DNA of 64,000 bases from Hydrogenophilales bacterium (GTDB taxonomy: Bacteria; Pseudomonadota; Gammaproteobacteria; Burkholderiales; Thiobacteraceae): contig JACRIU010000127.1 in NCBI GenBank assembly GCA_016235775.1, positions 1-64,000 on the forward strand, given 5' to 3'. Made by a program: the position numbers and the translations under genes. This document shows, in pieces, positions 1 through 10,205 of this stretch (its first letter is position 1; every line of letters begins with the position of its first letter). The notes under the pieces were generated by a model. It worked only from the letters and a program-made list of their open reading frames with translations, had not been told where the DNA came from and searched no databases.

Positions 1-3000
1 AGCACACCACCAAACGCCCCACGCGCTGTTTGGCGAGCAGCAGCAAGCGCATGAATTGCAGCGTGTCGCCAAAGCCCTGCTCGGTATGCACCAGCAGCGT
101 CTTGTGCGGCTCGGCCGAGCCCGGCCAAAGCGGCGAGCCCAAGGCCAAGCGCTGGCGTGTGCCGGCCTCGAAACCCCATTCGTATTCGCGCCAGCCTTCT
201 TCGTATTCATCATGCAGCAGCAGCGCCAGCGCGCGGTTCCAATGCGCTTCGGCGAATTTCGGACGCAGCAGCACCGCCGTGTCATAGCATTGCAGCGCCG
301 TATCCAGCGCACCCGTGGCTTGCAGGGTGATGCCCAGATTGTTATAGGCCTGGGCGTTGGTCGGGTCGCTCGCCAGCGCTTGGCGAAAAGCGCGCTCGGC
401 CGCTTCCAACTTGTCCTGCCGCGCCAGCACATTGCCCAGATTGTTGTGGGCTTCGCTGTAGCCGGGATCGAGGCGCACCGCTTCCAGCAAATGCGATTCC
501 GCTTCTTCCAGGCGGTCGCGCGACTTCAACGCCACGCCGAGATTGTTGCGCACCGGCGCATACTCCGGTTTCAGCGCCACCGCGCGCAGCAGCACGGCTT
601 CAGCCTCCGGGACGCGGCCGGCGCTGAACAGCGCATTGCCCAAATGAAAATGCGCCTGAAACAGATCAGGCCGGGCGCGCAGCGCGCGCTGGTAACACGT
701 GATCGCTTTCTCTACTTCGCCCATGCCTTGCAGCAGCGTGCCCAGCTCGTCCGCCAGCTCGGCCCAGTCCGGGCGCCAATCGAGCGCCTTGCGGCAGGCG
801 CGCATCGCCTCCGCCCATAAGCCCAAGCGCTGACAGCTCTCGCCGAAGGCATGCCAAGTCTCGCACTCTTCGTTGCCCAGGGCGAGCGCACGTTCCAAAA
901 AACGCGTGGCATTGGCATCGTCGCCGCGCGCCTGCGCGGTCAAGCCCAGCAAGCCGAGCAAAGGCGGATGCTCCGGCCAAGTCATTTGCGCCAGGGTGAG
1001 CGGCGCTTGCGCGGCTGCCGCCTCGCCTTGTTCCAGCAACAGCGCGCCCAGCAGGCAATTCGCTTCCGCGTGGTTGTGCAAGCTTTGCAGCAGCGCTTCC
1101 AGCTCATGCCGCGCCAGACCTGCTTCCCCCCTGCGGCGCGCCTTGCGCGCCCGGCGCAGCGACACCAATACCGGCGGCGGATAAGCCAGCGCGGGCGATT
1201 CCGCCGCGCCCTGCACGCCGCGCGGTTTTGCCGCCCAGGGCCGCAATGCCGCCGCCGCGCCTTCGACCGGCGCGCCCCAAACGCCCAGCGCCTGCTGCCG
1301 GAACAAGCGCATGCCCGGATACCACGGGCTGTCATCGCGCTGCATCAGCCAGCGCCAATCGGGCGAATAAGCCAGCAGCAGCCACACCGGCCGGCCCAAG
1401 GCGCCGGCCAGATGCGCCACCGAGGTATCCACCGTAATCACCAAATCCAATGCGCAAATCGCCGCCGCCGTGTCGGCGAAATCATCAATCTCGTACTGCA
1501 AATCCTTGAGCGGATCGGCCCACGGCTGGGAGGCGAATTCGTCCGCCGCCGCGCCTTTCTGCAAGCTGTAAAGCGATACGCCCGGCACCTCGGCCAGCGG
1601 CGCCAACTGCGCCAATGGACACAAGCGGTTCGGGTTGTCTTCATTCGTGGGCTTGCCGCTCCATACCAGCCCCACTTTGAAATTCGAATCGGAGGCGAAG
1701 CGCGCTTGCCAGCGCTGCGCTGTCCACGGCTCGGGCTTGAGATAGGCTTCCGGCGGCGGGGCAGCGCCCGCGCCGAACAGCCGCGGCAGGCTCATCAGAG
1801 GGGCATACACGTCATAGTCGGCGGGCGTGGCGAGGCTGGGGGTGCGCTCAAACACGTAATCAATGTAAGCGCATTGCTTCAACAGCCGCTTCAGCCCGGC
1901 TTGGCACTCGAACATCACGCGCGCGCCTTGCGCCTTCAGCAGCGGCAGATAGCGTAAAAATTGGAAGGTGTCGCCGAAGCCTTGTTCGGCTTGAACCAGG
2001 ATGGTTTTACCGGCCAGCGGCGCGCCATCCCACAGCGGCTGGTCGTGAAAAATCGGCGCGCGCCCCTGGATGCGAAAACGCCACTCGAATTCGTTCCACC
2101 CCTCCTCGAACCGGCCCTGCTGCAGCAGCACGATGCCGAGATTGAAATGCGCATCGGCATGCTCGGGGTTTTGCGCCAGCGCCTGGCGCAAACAGGTTTC
2201 CGCCTCGTTCAGGCGCGCAAGCTTGCGCAAGGCCACGCTCAGATCGCTCAACAGTTCGGGCTGGCCCGCCTGCAGCGCCGCCGCGCGCGACAGCAGCGCC
2301 TCGGCATCGGCATAGCGATATTGCTTCAAGCGCAGATTGCCCAAGCCATGCACCGCCTCGGGCAGATCGGGGGCGAGCGACATCACGCGCAAGTAATGCA
2401 GTTCGGCTTCGTCGTAGCGCTTTTGCTGCACCAACAGCGCGGCCAGTGCGAGCAGCGCGCCGCCATGCGCGGCATCCAGCTCCAGCGCGGCCAGCAAGGC
2501 CTGCTCCGCCGCCGCCGGCTGGCCCAGCCTTTGCAACAGCAGGCCGCAGCGCACGCGATGCGCCGCTTGCGCCGGCTCCAATCCGGCCAAGGCTTGATAT
2601 TGCGCCAACGCCGCCTCCGGCTGGTCTTGCGCCAGATACAGGCTGGCCAGGTTGACGCGCGCCAATGCGTATTGGGGGTTGATCAGCAGCGCCGCTTGAT
2701 AGCACTGCCCGGCTTCCTTCGGCAGGCCCTTTTCCTGATATGCGAATCCCAGGTGGAAATAGCCTTCCACATGATTCGGCTGCAAGGTGACCAAGCGGCC
2801 GAAGCGCGCCAGCGCCTGGTCCCACGACCCGGCCTGCAAATACAAGGTGCCGAGCAGAAACAGGGCATCGGCATTTTCCGCGCACTCGCCGAGAATGGTG
2901 AGGTAAACCGCTTCGGCGCCGCTCAAATCGCCTTGCAGATGGCGGCCGGTGGCCTCCGCCAGCAAGGCGTGCGGCGCGGCTGCGGAGGGCGCATCGGTTT

Positions 3001-3028
3001 GGGTCGGGAGCGGGAGGCGGAGCGGCAT
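1..3028 (-). CDS. TPR-repeat glycosyltransferase with tandem TPR+GT modules; partial, runs off the left edge
   Basis: Manual minus-strand translation from ATG at 3026-3028 (MPLRLPLPTQTDAPSAAAPHALL...), frame checked at 1312, 805 and 58. TPR repeats, then GT motif LVQAEQGFGDTFQFLRYLP, then more TPRs and a second copy LVHTEQGFGDTLQFMRLL at the edge. Missing from the ORF track because it has no stop inside the window. Confidence 0.85.
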   Translation of the reverse strand, partial: MPLRLPLPTQTDAPSAAAPHALLAEATGRHLQGDLSGAEAVYLTILGECAENADALFLLGTLYLQAGSWDQALARFGRLVTLQPNHVEGYFHLGFAYQEKGLPKEAGQCYQAALLINPQYALARVNLASLYLAQDQPEAALAQYQALAGLEPAQAAHRVRCGLLLQRLGQPAAAEQALLAALELDAAHGGALLALAALLVQQKRYDEAELHYLRVMSLAPDLPEAVHGLGNLRLKQYRYADAEALLSRAAALQAGQPELLSDLSVALRKLARLNEAETCLRQALAQNPEHADAHFNLGIVLLQQGRFEEGWNEFEWRFRIQGRAPIFHDQPLWDGAPLAGKTILVQAEQGFGDTFQFLRYLPLLKAQGARVMFECQAGLKRLLKQCAYIDYVFERTPSLATPADYDVYAPLMSLPRLFGAGAAPPPEAYLKPEPWTAQRWQARFASDSNFKVGLVWSGKPTNEDNPNRLCPLAQLAPLAEVPGVSLYSLQKGAAADEFASQPWADPLKDLQYEIDDFADTAAAICALDLVITVDTSVAHLAGALGRPVWLLLAYSPDWRWLMQRDDSPWYPGMRLFRQQALGVWGAPVEGAAAALRPWAAKPRGVQGAAESPALAYPPPVLVSLRRARKARRRGEAGLARHELEALLQSLHNHAEANCLLGALLLEQGEAAAAQAPLTLAQMTWPEHPPLLGLLGLTAQARGDDANATRFLERALALGNEECETWHAFGESCQRLGLWAEAMRACRKALDWRPDWAELADELGTLLQGMGEVEKAITCYQRALRARPDLFQAHFHLGNALFSAGRVPEAEAVLLRAVALKPEYAPVRNNLGVALKSRDRLEEAESHLLEAVRLDPGYSEAHNNLGNVLARQDKLEAAERAFRQALASDPTNAQAYNNLGITLQATGALDTALQCYDTAVLLRPKFAEAHWNRALALLLHDEYEEGWREYEWGFEAGTRQRLALGSPLWPGSAEPHKTLLVHTEQGFGDTLQFMRLLLLAKQRVGRLVVC

Positions 3029-3143
3029 GGCGGGTTATAAGTCTGTCTGACTTACTCGGGAGTGCGACAGACTTCTAGGGAGTGCCGCAAAACTCCCTCC
3101 CCCTTGATGGCATGGGTATCTACACATCACTTCCCCCCTTTGG

Positions 3144-3210
3144 AAAAGGGGGCTAGGGGGGATTTTGAAGCGCCGGTGCAACATCTAAATCCCCCTTGTT
3201 CCCCCTTTTT
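3144..3210. repeat. Intergenic inverted repeat (AAAAGGGGGCTAGGGGGGATTT / AAATCCCCCTTGTTCCCCCTTTT)
   Basis: Complementary arms ~3144-3167 and ~3187-3210 between two minus-strand genes. Confidence 0.7.
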
Positions 3211-3436
3211 ACCCGCAAGGGGTACGCCGGTGGGTGCCCCGCTGCTACGCAGCGACCCTTCCGCAGTCAAAGGGGGAGACGCTAGCTCGACAGATGATTG
3301 CGCACTTATGTAGATGGCTATGCCTTGATGAGAGAGGGCGAAAAAACATTTAGGTAAGGACAAAGTCATGTTTTTCATAAGCGTCACTTTTATCTCCCGC
3401 GAGGGGAAAAGGGGTAAGGTCATTTTCATTAGCCTG

Positions 3437-6400
3437 CTATCGTGTCAGCGCCGAAAACCATTCATCCAAGTGGTCTTCCAGCATGAAATTGCCGCGCACC
3501 CATTGGCGCAGGCAGTCGCCTTCCATCTCGGCGGCGTCCAGATCGTGGATGCGGTCGCGCAGCGCGGTAATCCAGGCCTGCGGATCATCCGGCACGCGCT
3601 TTACCGGTGCGTTCCGGTAGGGGTAAATATCGGAGCAAATCACCGTCAGCCCCAGCGCGCCGTATTCCAGCAGGCGCAGATTGCTCTTGGCTTCGTTGAA
3701 GGGATGCTGCTCCAACGGCGCCACGGCGATATCGAGATTCAAGCTCGCCAGTTTTTTGGGGTAATCGGCGAAATCCACCACGAATGCGTGCTCTTCCTTG
3801 ACGTAAGGCTTGAGCTCTTCCAAGCACATGCCGAAGAATATCCAATCGACTTCCTGCGCGGTTTCTTTAACCAAATCCACGATCAAGGCCAGATCGCCGT
3901 GATGCTGCTGCGCGCCGGCCCAGCCCACGCGCGGCTTGGGGCCGCTGCGCCGCGCCGATGGCAAGCCGCCCCAGCGCGCTTTTTCCAGCATATTGGGAAT
4001 CAGGCGGATGTCGTCGCTCAGGCCATGGCACATTTCGACCAGGGGCTGGGTCGAGACCACGGCGCGGTCGCACGCGGAGAGCGCCCGGCGCAGCCGCGCC
4101 TTGGCGTCGCGGAACACCAATTTGTAGTAGGGGTTGCTCTCCGGCACGTTGGTGATCAGATCATCCATCGCAAACACGCGCAGGGCGCGATGGTGGCGCT
4201 TGTACCGCTCCAGCATCGCCAACTGCACGTCCGAGATCGCGGCATGCACCATCAGCGTATCCGGATCGGCGCGCGCCAGCTCCGGCAGCGACAGCACGCG
4301 AATCTCGGTGTATTTCGGCGTTTCCACCACATCGCATTTGGCGCGGCCGGCCTGGCCCAGGGCGCGGAACGGCGCATTCAGCCGGTATTCGCCGCTGCCG
4401 CCGACCAGCGGCACGCCCAGGATGCGCGGCCGGTCATGAAAGTTGGTATCCCAATCGATCACCACGCTGGCTTCGACCTGGTAGCCGGTTTGGAGCAAGG
4501 ACAAGTGCCGGTTGTAGGCCGGGTCATTGGCCAGCTTCGGCAGCCAGCGATCGTAAATGGCGTCGGTTTCCTTCACCGCTTGTTCGTGGAAACGCGCTTT
4601 TTTCACGACATCCACGTCCTCGCGCTGGCGCGTGGCGGCATTGTGGTGCACCAGGGTCGCATACGGCGTCCACACCACCTTGTAGCCGAGCTGGCCGATC
4701 TTCAAACACAGATCGACGTCGCCGTACAAATATTGGAAATGCTCCGCATCCATGCCGCGCGCCTCATCGAACACCGATTTGCGCGTGAGCAAACACGCGC
4801 CGGTCACGGCGGAGAGGTTTTGATCGACATGGGTGCGCCCCATATAGCCCGGCGTGTCGATGCCGAGCTGCTTGAAGTAAGGGTGATCCGCCACCTCGGC
4901 CAGACCGAGAATCATGCCCGCGTGCTGCAGCTTGGCGGTCTCGGGGAAAATCAGCCGCGCGCCGACCGCGCCCACCTCGGCGCGCTGGGCATGGCTCATC
5001 ATGCGCGTGAGCCATTCGTCTTGCACGATGTGAATGTCGTTGTTGAGAAACAGCAGATACTCGCCGCGCGCGGCTTGTGCGCCCAGATTATTCATCGCGG
5101 CGAAGTTGAACGGCTGCGGATAGCGCAACACGCGCACGCGTCCCGCATGCCGCGCTTCCAATTCCGCCAGGTAATCCAGCACGTCCGGATCGCTGCTTTG
5201 ATTGTCGATGATCAGCACTTCCAGGTTCGGGTAGCTGGTTTTGCCGAGCAAGCCATTCATGCACGGCTCCAGCACCTCGATCCGATCCTTGGTCGGCACG
5301 ATCACGGATACCAGCGGCGTGTCAGGATGCAGGTATACCACCCGATGGGCGCCGGGCAGATAGCCCTCCGCCACATCGGCTGCAATATTGTTGCGCGCGA
5401 GATGCGCTTCCAGCGCGGCGCGGCAGCCCGTCTCATCGGGGGGGATCGTATCCTGCGGCGTGTGATACAGCACATCGCTGATATGGCCCAGTGCGGCCTC
5501 CCCCGCCGCATCCAGCACGCGCAGCGCCAGGTCATACGCTTCCGCGCCGCGCCCGGCTTGCGCGCCGCCTGCCGCCTGCCACGCTTCACGCGCGATAAAC
5601 AAGCATTCGCCCAGATACGGTTTCGAGCGCAGCAAATCCAAATTGAAATCCGGTTTGAATTCGGGATCGAGGCGTTCTCCGGCCGGCGTGATGCGGTCGG
5701 CATCGGTGTAGATCAGGCGCCAGGCCGGGCGCAGATTGAGATAATCCACGCCGCTGAACAGCGCGTTCGGCTCCAGCCGCACGCCGGGTTCGAGCATGGC
5801 GATCCAATCGCCGCCCAGCGTTTGCACCGCGCGGTTCATGCCGGCGGAGAAGGTTTCGTCCGGCGCCAATTCAATCCAGCGCAGCACTTCGATTTGGTTG
5901 AAGCTCGGGTCGGGACAGGCCGCGGGCGACACCACGCTGAGCCGCCAATTCGAATACATTTGCCCGCCCAGGCTATCCAGGGTATCCGCCAGCCGCGCTT
6001 CCTCACCCGGCCGCAGCGGCAATAACACATGCACCAGCGGCTTGTGCTTCCACTTGAGCATCATGCGTTCGGCCAGCACTTGACCGTCGATTTCCTGCAA
6101 GGAGTGTTTGTACATCCAGTGCTGGTAATTGGATCGGCCGGGGGCGGCGGACGGCGCGGCCTGGCCCGCGCTCGCCGCTTCCAGGTTGCGCAGCGTTTCG
6201 GCGCGACCGGCGGCCACCCGCGCGTTGCCGGCCTTTTCATGCCGCGCGTAGATTTGCTTATACACTTCGAGATAGGTATGCATCTGCTTGCGCGACACAT
6301 TGTCGGCCACATGCGCGCGCTGCCACACTTCCGCCGTCACCACCGGCACATGATGAAGCTCCCAATGCCGGGCAAGGCGCAGCAGCAGCTCCCAATCTTC

Positions 6401-8692
6401 GAGCGAGGGCAGTTTTTCGTCGAACAGCCCGGTGACTTTCAGGCACTCGCGCCGGTGCGCCCAGATATTGATCGGAATGTAATTGCGTATGTGCAATTGA
6501 TCCTGGCTGTGCTCCACCCCGGCCAGCGGGTTGCCGCGCGCAATCTCGGTGCGCTTGCCGTCCTGCATTTCTTCCAGCACATATTCGGTATCGGTGTAGG
6601 CGAAGGCATGCGTCGTGCCGCGCATCGCCGCCACCAGGGTGGATAGATGATGGGGCAGATAGCGGTCGTCGTCATCGAGATAACACACCACTTCGCCGCG
6701 CGCCGCGCGCAGCCCGGTATTTTTGGCCGCGACCTGGCCGAAATTGGTGGCGTGGGACACATAACGGATGCGGCCCTTGGCATCGAGCGCGGTGGCGAGT
6801 TTTTCCACGCTCGCGCCGCCGTCGTTGACGACGATCGCCTCCCAGTGCGGATAGTCCTGCGCGAGGATCGAATGCAAGGCGTCTTTTAAAAAATCCGGAC
6901 GGTTGTGCGTGGGCACGATGATCGACACCAGGGGCTGCGCCCCGAGCGGATGCAGTTGCGCGGGGTCGGCCCGCGCGCCCTTTTCCACCGGCGCGAAACA
7001 AGTGCCGCCGTAGCTGGGCCGCTCGCCCCACGCCGCTTGCCAATAGCGGCGCACGGCGGTTTCGGATTCCTGATTCGAGGTGTCGCGCTGCCCGTGCTCG
7101 TTGCCGGCGGGATTGAGCAGATACAGCCCCAGCACCTCGGGCAGGTGCAAGAATTGCTCCCCGCCCGCCACCAGGCGCAGCCAAAATTCATAATCTCCGG
7201 CGGATAGGAATGTCTCGTCGAGATAGCCGTGGCGCGCGTGCAGATCGCGCCGCCACATCGGCTGCGGGCCGATATGGCAAAGCTTGAACATCGTCTCGCG
7301 CTGGAATGCCGGCCAGCGGTAGTGGCCGATGAGCTCGGCCGACTCCAGCACCTGGTTTTCTTTTTCGGTAATCGCCACATCGGCGTACACCAAGGCTTTA
7401 TCGGGGTGGCTTTCCAGCGCGGCGGCCATTTTCTCCAGGGCATCGGCGCGATGCCGGTCGTCGGTGCAGGCGAGCGTGATGTATTGGCCGCGCGCCGCCT
7501 GGATGCAACGGTTGAGCGTGATGTGCGACTGCTCGCGCAGGCTGGTGCGCATGAAACGGATGTTGTGATAGCGCGTTTGGAATTCGCGCACGATGGCGGC
7601 CTCGCCTTGCGGCGAATTGGAGTCGATGACCACGATCTCCAATTTGTCCGCGATGGTTTGCGCTTCCAAATCTTCCAGCAGGCCGCGCATGAAGCGCTCG
7701 GCGTTGTAACTGGAAACGATGGCGGTGACCAGCGGCGCGGGGGGCGCTTGCTCGCTTTCATACCAGCGGTCCGTTTCGAGGGCCGGCTCACGGCCGGCTT
7801 GCATGGCGGGGCCGGTCACGCGCTCGGCCATGCGCGAAAACTTGGCCTCGAAATCGGTGCCGATGCGGCGCTGCGCCATGCGCCGCGCCTGGACTTCGGC
7901 ATTCATCGTCAGCGGCAGCAGGCGCCCGGTGGAGAAGGCTTCGACAGCTGCCCGCGCGTGGAACTCCACATGCTCGGCGATGATTTCGTCCCAGCTTTCC
8001 TTGTTCTCTTTCGCATTCGAGTGCGGGTGCGCGAAGTGCCAGAGAAGAACCTTGTCGTGCCAAACCTCGGGCAGGCCGGCATTCACCAAGCGCCAGCCCA
8101 ACTCATACGGGCCGCAGATATAGCCGCGCAGCGATTCGTCCTCGTCGAAGCCGCCGAAGCCCAAGGCATCGCGCTTCGCGACCGACATGCAAGCGCCGGC
8201 GTTGGGCCACAACTCCACCCAATCGTAACGCAGCACTTCTTCGATGCTCTCCAATTTTCGCGGATACAGGTGGTTGGAGCGCTGTTCGTGGTGCATCAGC
8301 ACCAAGGGCTTCGACTCGGGGCGCGTATCGAGTTCGAAGCCCTCGATCACCGATTGCACGAACTCGGGTGGGAACACCGCATCACTATCGCACACCGTGA
8401 TGATGTCGCCGCGCGCATGCAGCAGGCCGATGTTGTAGCCCTTGTGCTTGTGATACATGCCGGTCTGGTTGCAGGTGATCAGCCAGTCGGCCTTTTGCAT
8501 CACCTCCGGCGCCACGCGCTCGTATAGTTCGACCCAGATCAGCTCGTACTGGTCACGCGCCACGGTCTGGTTCGCCAGCCAATCCAGGGTGTGGAAACGC
8601 TCGCGGCAGCCCCAGTCGAGCAGGATGATCGAAACTTTGGGACGGGGCCCCTCCAAGGGTGCTTTATGGATAATAATATTTTTCATATTCAA
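3437..8692 (-). CDS. Giant multi-domain glycosyltransferase (about five GT2-like modules plus a GT-B/GT4-like C-terminus), 1751 aa
   Basis: Repeated GT-A starts: PKVSIILLDWG, PLVTAIVSSYNAERF, PLVSIIVPTHNRPDF, PLVHVLLPLRPGEEA, PLVSVIVPTKDRIEV. C-terminal GT-B-like region RPRILGVPLVGGSGEYRL...NLRLLEYGALGLTVICSD. Confidence 0.88.
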   Translation of the reverse strand: MNMKNIIIHKAPLEGPRPKVSIILLDWGCRERFHTLDWLANQTVARDQYELIWVELYERVAPEVMQKADWLITCNQTGMYHKHKGYNIGLLHARGDIITVCDSDAVFPPEFVQSVIEGFELDTRPESKPLVLMHHEQRSNHLYPRKLESIEEVLRYDWVELWPNAGACMSVAKRDALGFGGFDEDESLRGYICGPYELGWRLVNAGLPEVWHDKVLLWHFAHPHSNAKENKESWDEIIAEHVEFHARAAVEAFSTGRLLPLTMNAEVQARRMAQRRIGTDFEAKFSRMAERVTGPAMQAGREPALETDRWYESEQAPPAPLVTAIVSSYNAERFMRGLLEDLEAQTIADKLEIVVIDSNSPQGEAAIVREFQTRYHNIRFMRTSLREQSHITLNRCIQAARGQYITLACTDDRHRADALEKMAAALESHPDKALVYADVAITEKENQVLESAELIGHYRWPAFQRETMFKLCHIGPQPMWRRDLHARHGYLDETFLSAGDYEFWLRLVAGGEQFLHLPEVLGLYLLNPAGNEHGQRDTSNQESETAVRRYWQAAWGERPSYGGTCFAPVEKGARADPAQLHPLGAQPLVSIIVPTHNRPDFLKDALHSILAQDYPHWEAIVVNDGGASVEKLATALDAKGRIRYVSHATNFGQVAAKNTGLRAARGEVVCYLDDDDRYLPHHLSTLVAAMRGTTHAFAYTDTEYVLEEMQDGKRTEIARGNPLAGVEHSQDQLHIRNYIPINIWAHRRECLKVTGLFDEKLPSLEDWELLLRLARHWELHHVPVVTAEVWQRAHVADNVSRKQMHTYLEVYKQIYARHEKAGNARVAAGRAETLRNLEAASAGQAAPSAAPGRSNYQHWMYKHSLQEIDGQVLAERMMLKWKHKPLVHVLLPLRPGEEARLADTLDSLGGQMYSNWRLSVVSPAACPDPSFNQIEVLRWIELAPDETFSAGMNRAVQTLGGDWIAMLEPGVRLEPNALFSGVDYLNLRPAWRLIYTDADRITPAGERLDPEFKPDFNLDLLRSKPYLGECLFIAREAWQAAGGAQAGRGAEAYDLALRVLDAAGEAALGHISDVLYHTPQDTIPPDETGCRAALEAHLARNNIAADVAEGYLPGAHRVVYLHPDTPLVSVIVPTKDRIEVLEPCMNGLLGKTSYPNLEVLIIDNQSSDPDVLDYLAELEARHAGRVRVLRYPQPFNFAAMNNLGAQAARGEYLLFLNNDIHIVQDEWLTRMMSHAQRAEVGAVGARLIFPETAKLQHAGMILGLAEVADHPYFKQLGIDTPGYMGRTHVDQNLSAVTGACLLTRKSVFDEARGMDAEHFQYLYGDVDLCLKIGQLGYKVVWTPYATLVHHNAATRQREDVDVVKKARFHEQAVKETDAIYDRWLPKLANDPAYNRHLSLLQTGYQVEASVVIDWDTNFHDRPRILGVPLVGGSGEYRLNAPFRALGQAGRAKCDVVETPKYTEIRVLSLPELARADPDTLMVHAAISDVQLAMLERYKRHHRALRVFAMDDLITNVPESNPYYKLVFRDAKARLRRALSACDRAVVSTQPLVEMCHGLSDDIRLIPNMLEKARWGGLPSARRSGPKPRVGWAGAQQHHGDLALIVDLVKETAQEVDWIFFGMCLEELKPYVKEEHAFVVDFADYPKKLASLNLDIAVAPLEQHPFNEAKSNLRLLEYGALGLTVICSDIYPYRNAPVKRVPDDPQAWITALRDRIHDLDAAEMEGDCLRQWVRGNFMLEDHLDEWFSALTR

Positions 8693-8845
8693 TGAATTTC
8701 AATGGCTTACGGTGTCTCTGTGGCTACTTGCCGCTAAAGTCTCGCTGGGGGTGACCGTTAGTAGTTCTTAACTACAGAGTGTTATCGGCATCTCTCCGGA
8801 AAATTTGAGAAAAATTTGGTACAGGGCCTGACTACGGTTTAACCC

Positions 8846-9865
8846 ATGAAAGTATTGTTTCTGCATCACCAGCAACGCCTGGATTACCGGCTTGAGCCGA
8901 CTTATGTCGAACTGTTCAAACCCTTCCTCTTATCGGGCTTAGTCGATGAATACGATGAATTCATCTACCAGCACGAACTGCGCCTATGCGCCGGCCGGGT
9001 TTTCGTCGATATGCACAAGGCGATGGGCGAACGGCTGTTGCAAAAAGTGGAAGCCTCGCAGCCGGATCTGATCGTCTATTCACTGACATGGTGGAGCGAA
9101 TGCATCCGGCCGGCTTATTTTTTTGAAATCAAAAAACGTTGGCCGCACATCAAGATTCTCACCCACTACTGGGATCACAATGAGAACAGCGAAATCATGA
9201 TGAACTACGAGCGTGATTGCCACCGCTTTTCCGATCTGGTGGTGATACCCGACAGCCATTCGCGCTGTGAACGGCTGAGGAAGCGTGAGGGGGTGTATGC
9301 CGACTTTCCCTTCCCCGAGAAAGCGCATTTCGTGCCGACCGTATTTGATCCGGATCACTACAAAAAACTCGATGTGCCCAAAGAATTCGACGTCGCCATC
9401 TTCGGCAGCGCCGAGGGCTTGCGCGAGGCGTATATCGTAGCGCTCAAGCAGCGCTACGGACCGCGCTTCGAGCACTTCGGTGGTTTTCACGCCGCGGACA
9501 AAAGCTATATCGGCATCGACGACTACGTGCACAAACTCAATGCCACCAGAGTCTTCGTCAACACGCAGACTTTTCCGCAAAATCGGGTGCAACTCAAAGG
9601 CAAGGTGCGCGAAGCGCTATCCTGCGGCACATTCCTGCTGGAAAATGAAAACCCCGAGTCGCGGTATTACCTGAAACACACGCCAACCGTGTTTTTCAGC
9701 GAGATTCAGGATTTGTATCAGAAGGTTGATTACTACCTGGCGCATGAGGACGAGCGCGAAACCATCGCGCAAGCCAGCCATGATTGGTATGTACAAAACC
9801 ACAATCCGCGCAAATGGGCGGGGTATTTATTGGAGCAGATGGGATTGCTTAAGGCGGCGGTGTAA
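8846..9865 (+). CDS. CgeB-like glycosyltransferase
   Basis: 339 aa ORF; C-terminal KGKVREALSCGTFLLENENPE...; divergent from the 1751 aa gene. Confidence 0.65.
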   Translation: MKVLFLHHQQRLDYRLEPTYVELFKPFLLSGLVDEYDEFIYQHELRLCAGRVFVDMHKAMGERLLQKVEASQPDLIVYSLTWWSECIRPAYFFEIKKRWPHIKILTHYWDHNENSEIMMNYERDCHRFSDLVVIPDSHSRCERLRKREGVYADFPFPEKAHFVPTVFDPDHYKKLDVPKEFDVAIFGSAEGLREAYIVALKQRYGPRFEHFGGFHAADKSYIGIDDYVHKLNATRVFVNTQTFPQNRVQLKGKVREALSCGTFLLENENPESRYYLKHTPTVFFSEIQDLYQKVDYYLAHEDERETIAQASHDWYVQNHNPRKWAGYLLEQMGLLKAAV

Positions 9866-10205
9866 GTTTGGAGATTTGCCATCCCAAGGCAGGCAAATCC
9901 GCTTGAATGGTTTTCCAGACGATTTCCAAATCCACTTTGGGATAACCATGCGCGACACGATTCCGCATCGCATAGATAACTTCCCAAGGAATCTCTGCAT
10001 GCCGCGCTGCAAATACCGGATCGTTTCGCTCGATATTTCTGGCGGCTTCGCCGATGATTTCGATATTGCGGATAACGGCATCCTGCACCAACTCATTTTC
10101 CAGGAAAGCCACTTCCGACATATCGTCGGTGTAGCGTTTGATCCGCTGGATCGCTTGGGCAATATGTTCAAGATAGTCCGCCACGCGGATTGAGTCTTGA
10201 GTCAT
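9849..10205 (-). CDS. hepT: HepT-like RNase toxin (DUF86) of an MNT/HepT toxin-antitoxin pair
   Basis: 118 aa with RNRVAHGY (Rx4-6H-type motif). ATGA overlap with the upstream MntA-like gene at 10202-10205. Confidence 0.85.
   Translation of the reverse strand: MTQDSIRVADYLEHIAQAIQRIKRYTDDMSEVAFLENELVQDAVIRNIEIIGEAARNIERNDPVFAARHAEIPWEVIYAMRNRVAHGYPKVDLEIVWKTIQADLPALGWQISKLTPPP

Noticed and set aside
2007-2885. 292-aa minus-strand ORF
   Set aside because: Out of frame with the TPR-GT reading frame; no TPR or GT motifs.
56-3040. Several long plus-strand ORFs (56-820, 851-1957, 1961-3040)
   Set aside because: Antisense to the TPR glycosyltransferase; low-complexity R/Q/A composition, no recognisable domain.
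3368-6025. 885-aa plus-strand ORF
   Set aside because: Antisense to the 1751-aa glycosyltransferase. His/Arg/Gln/Ala-rich composition typical of a GC-driven antisense frame; no family motifs.
7229-8527. 432-aa plus-strand ORF
   Set aside because: Antisense to the GT2 modules of the 1751-aa gene; no motifs.
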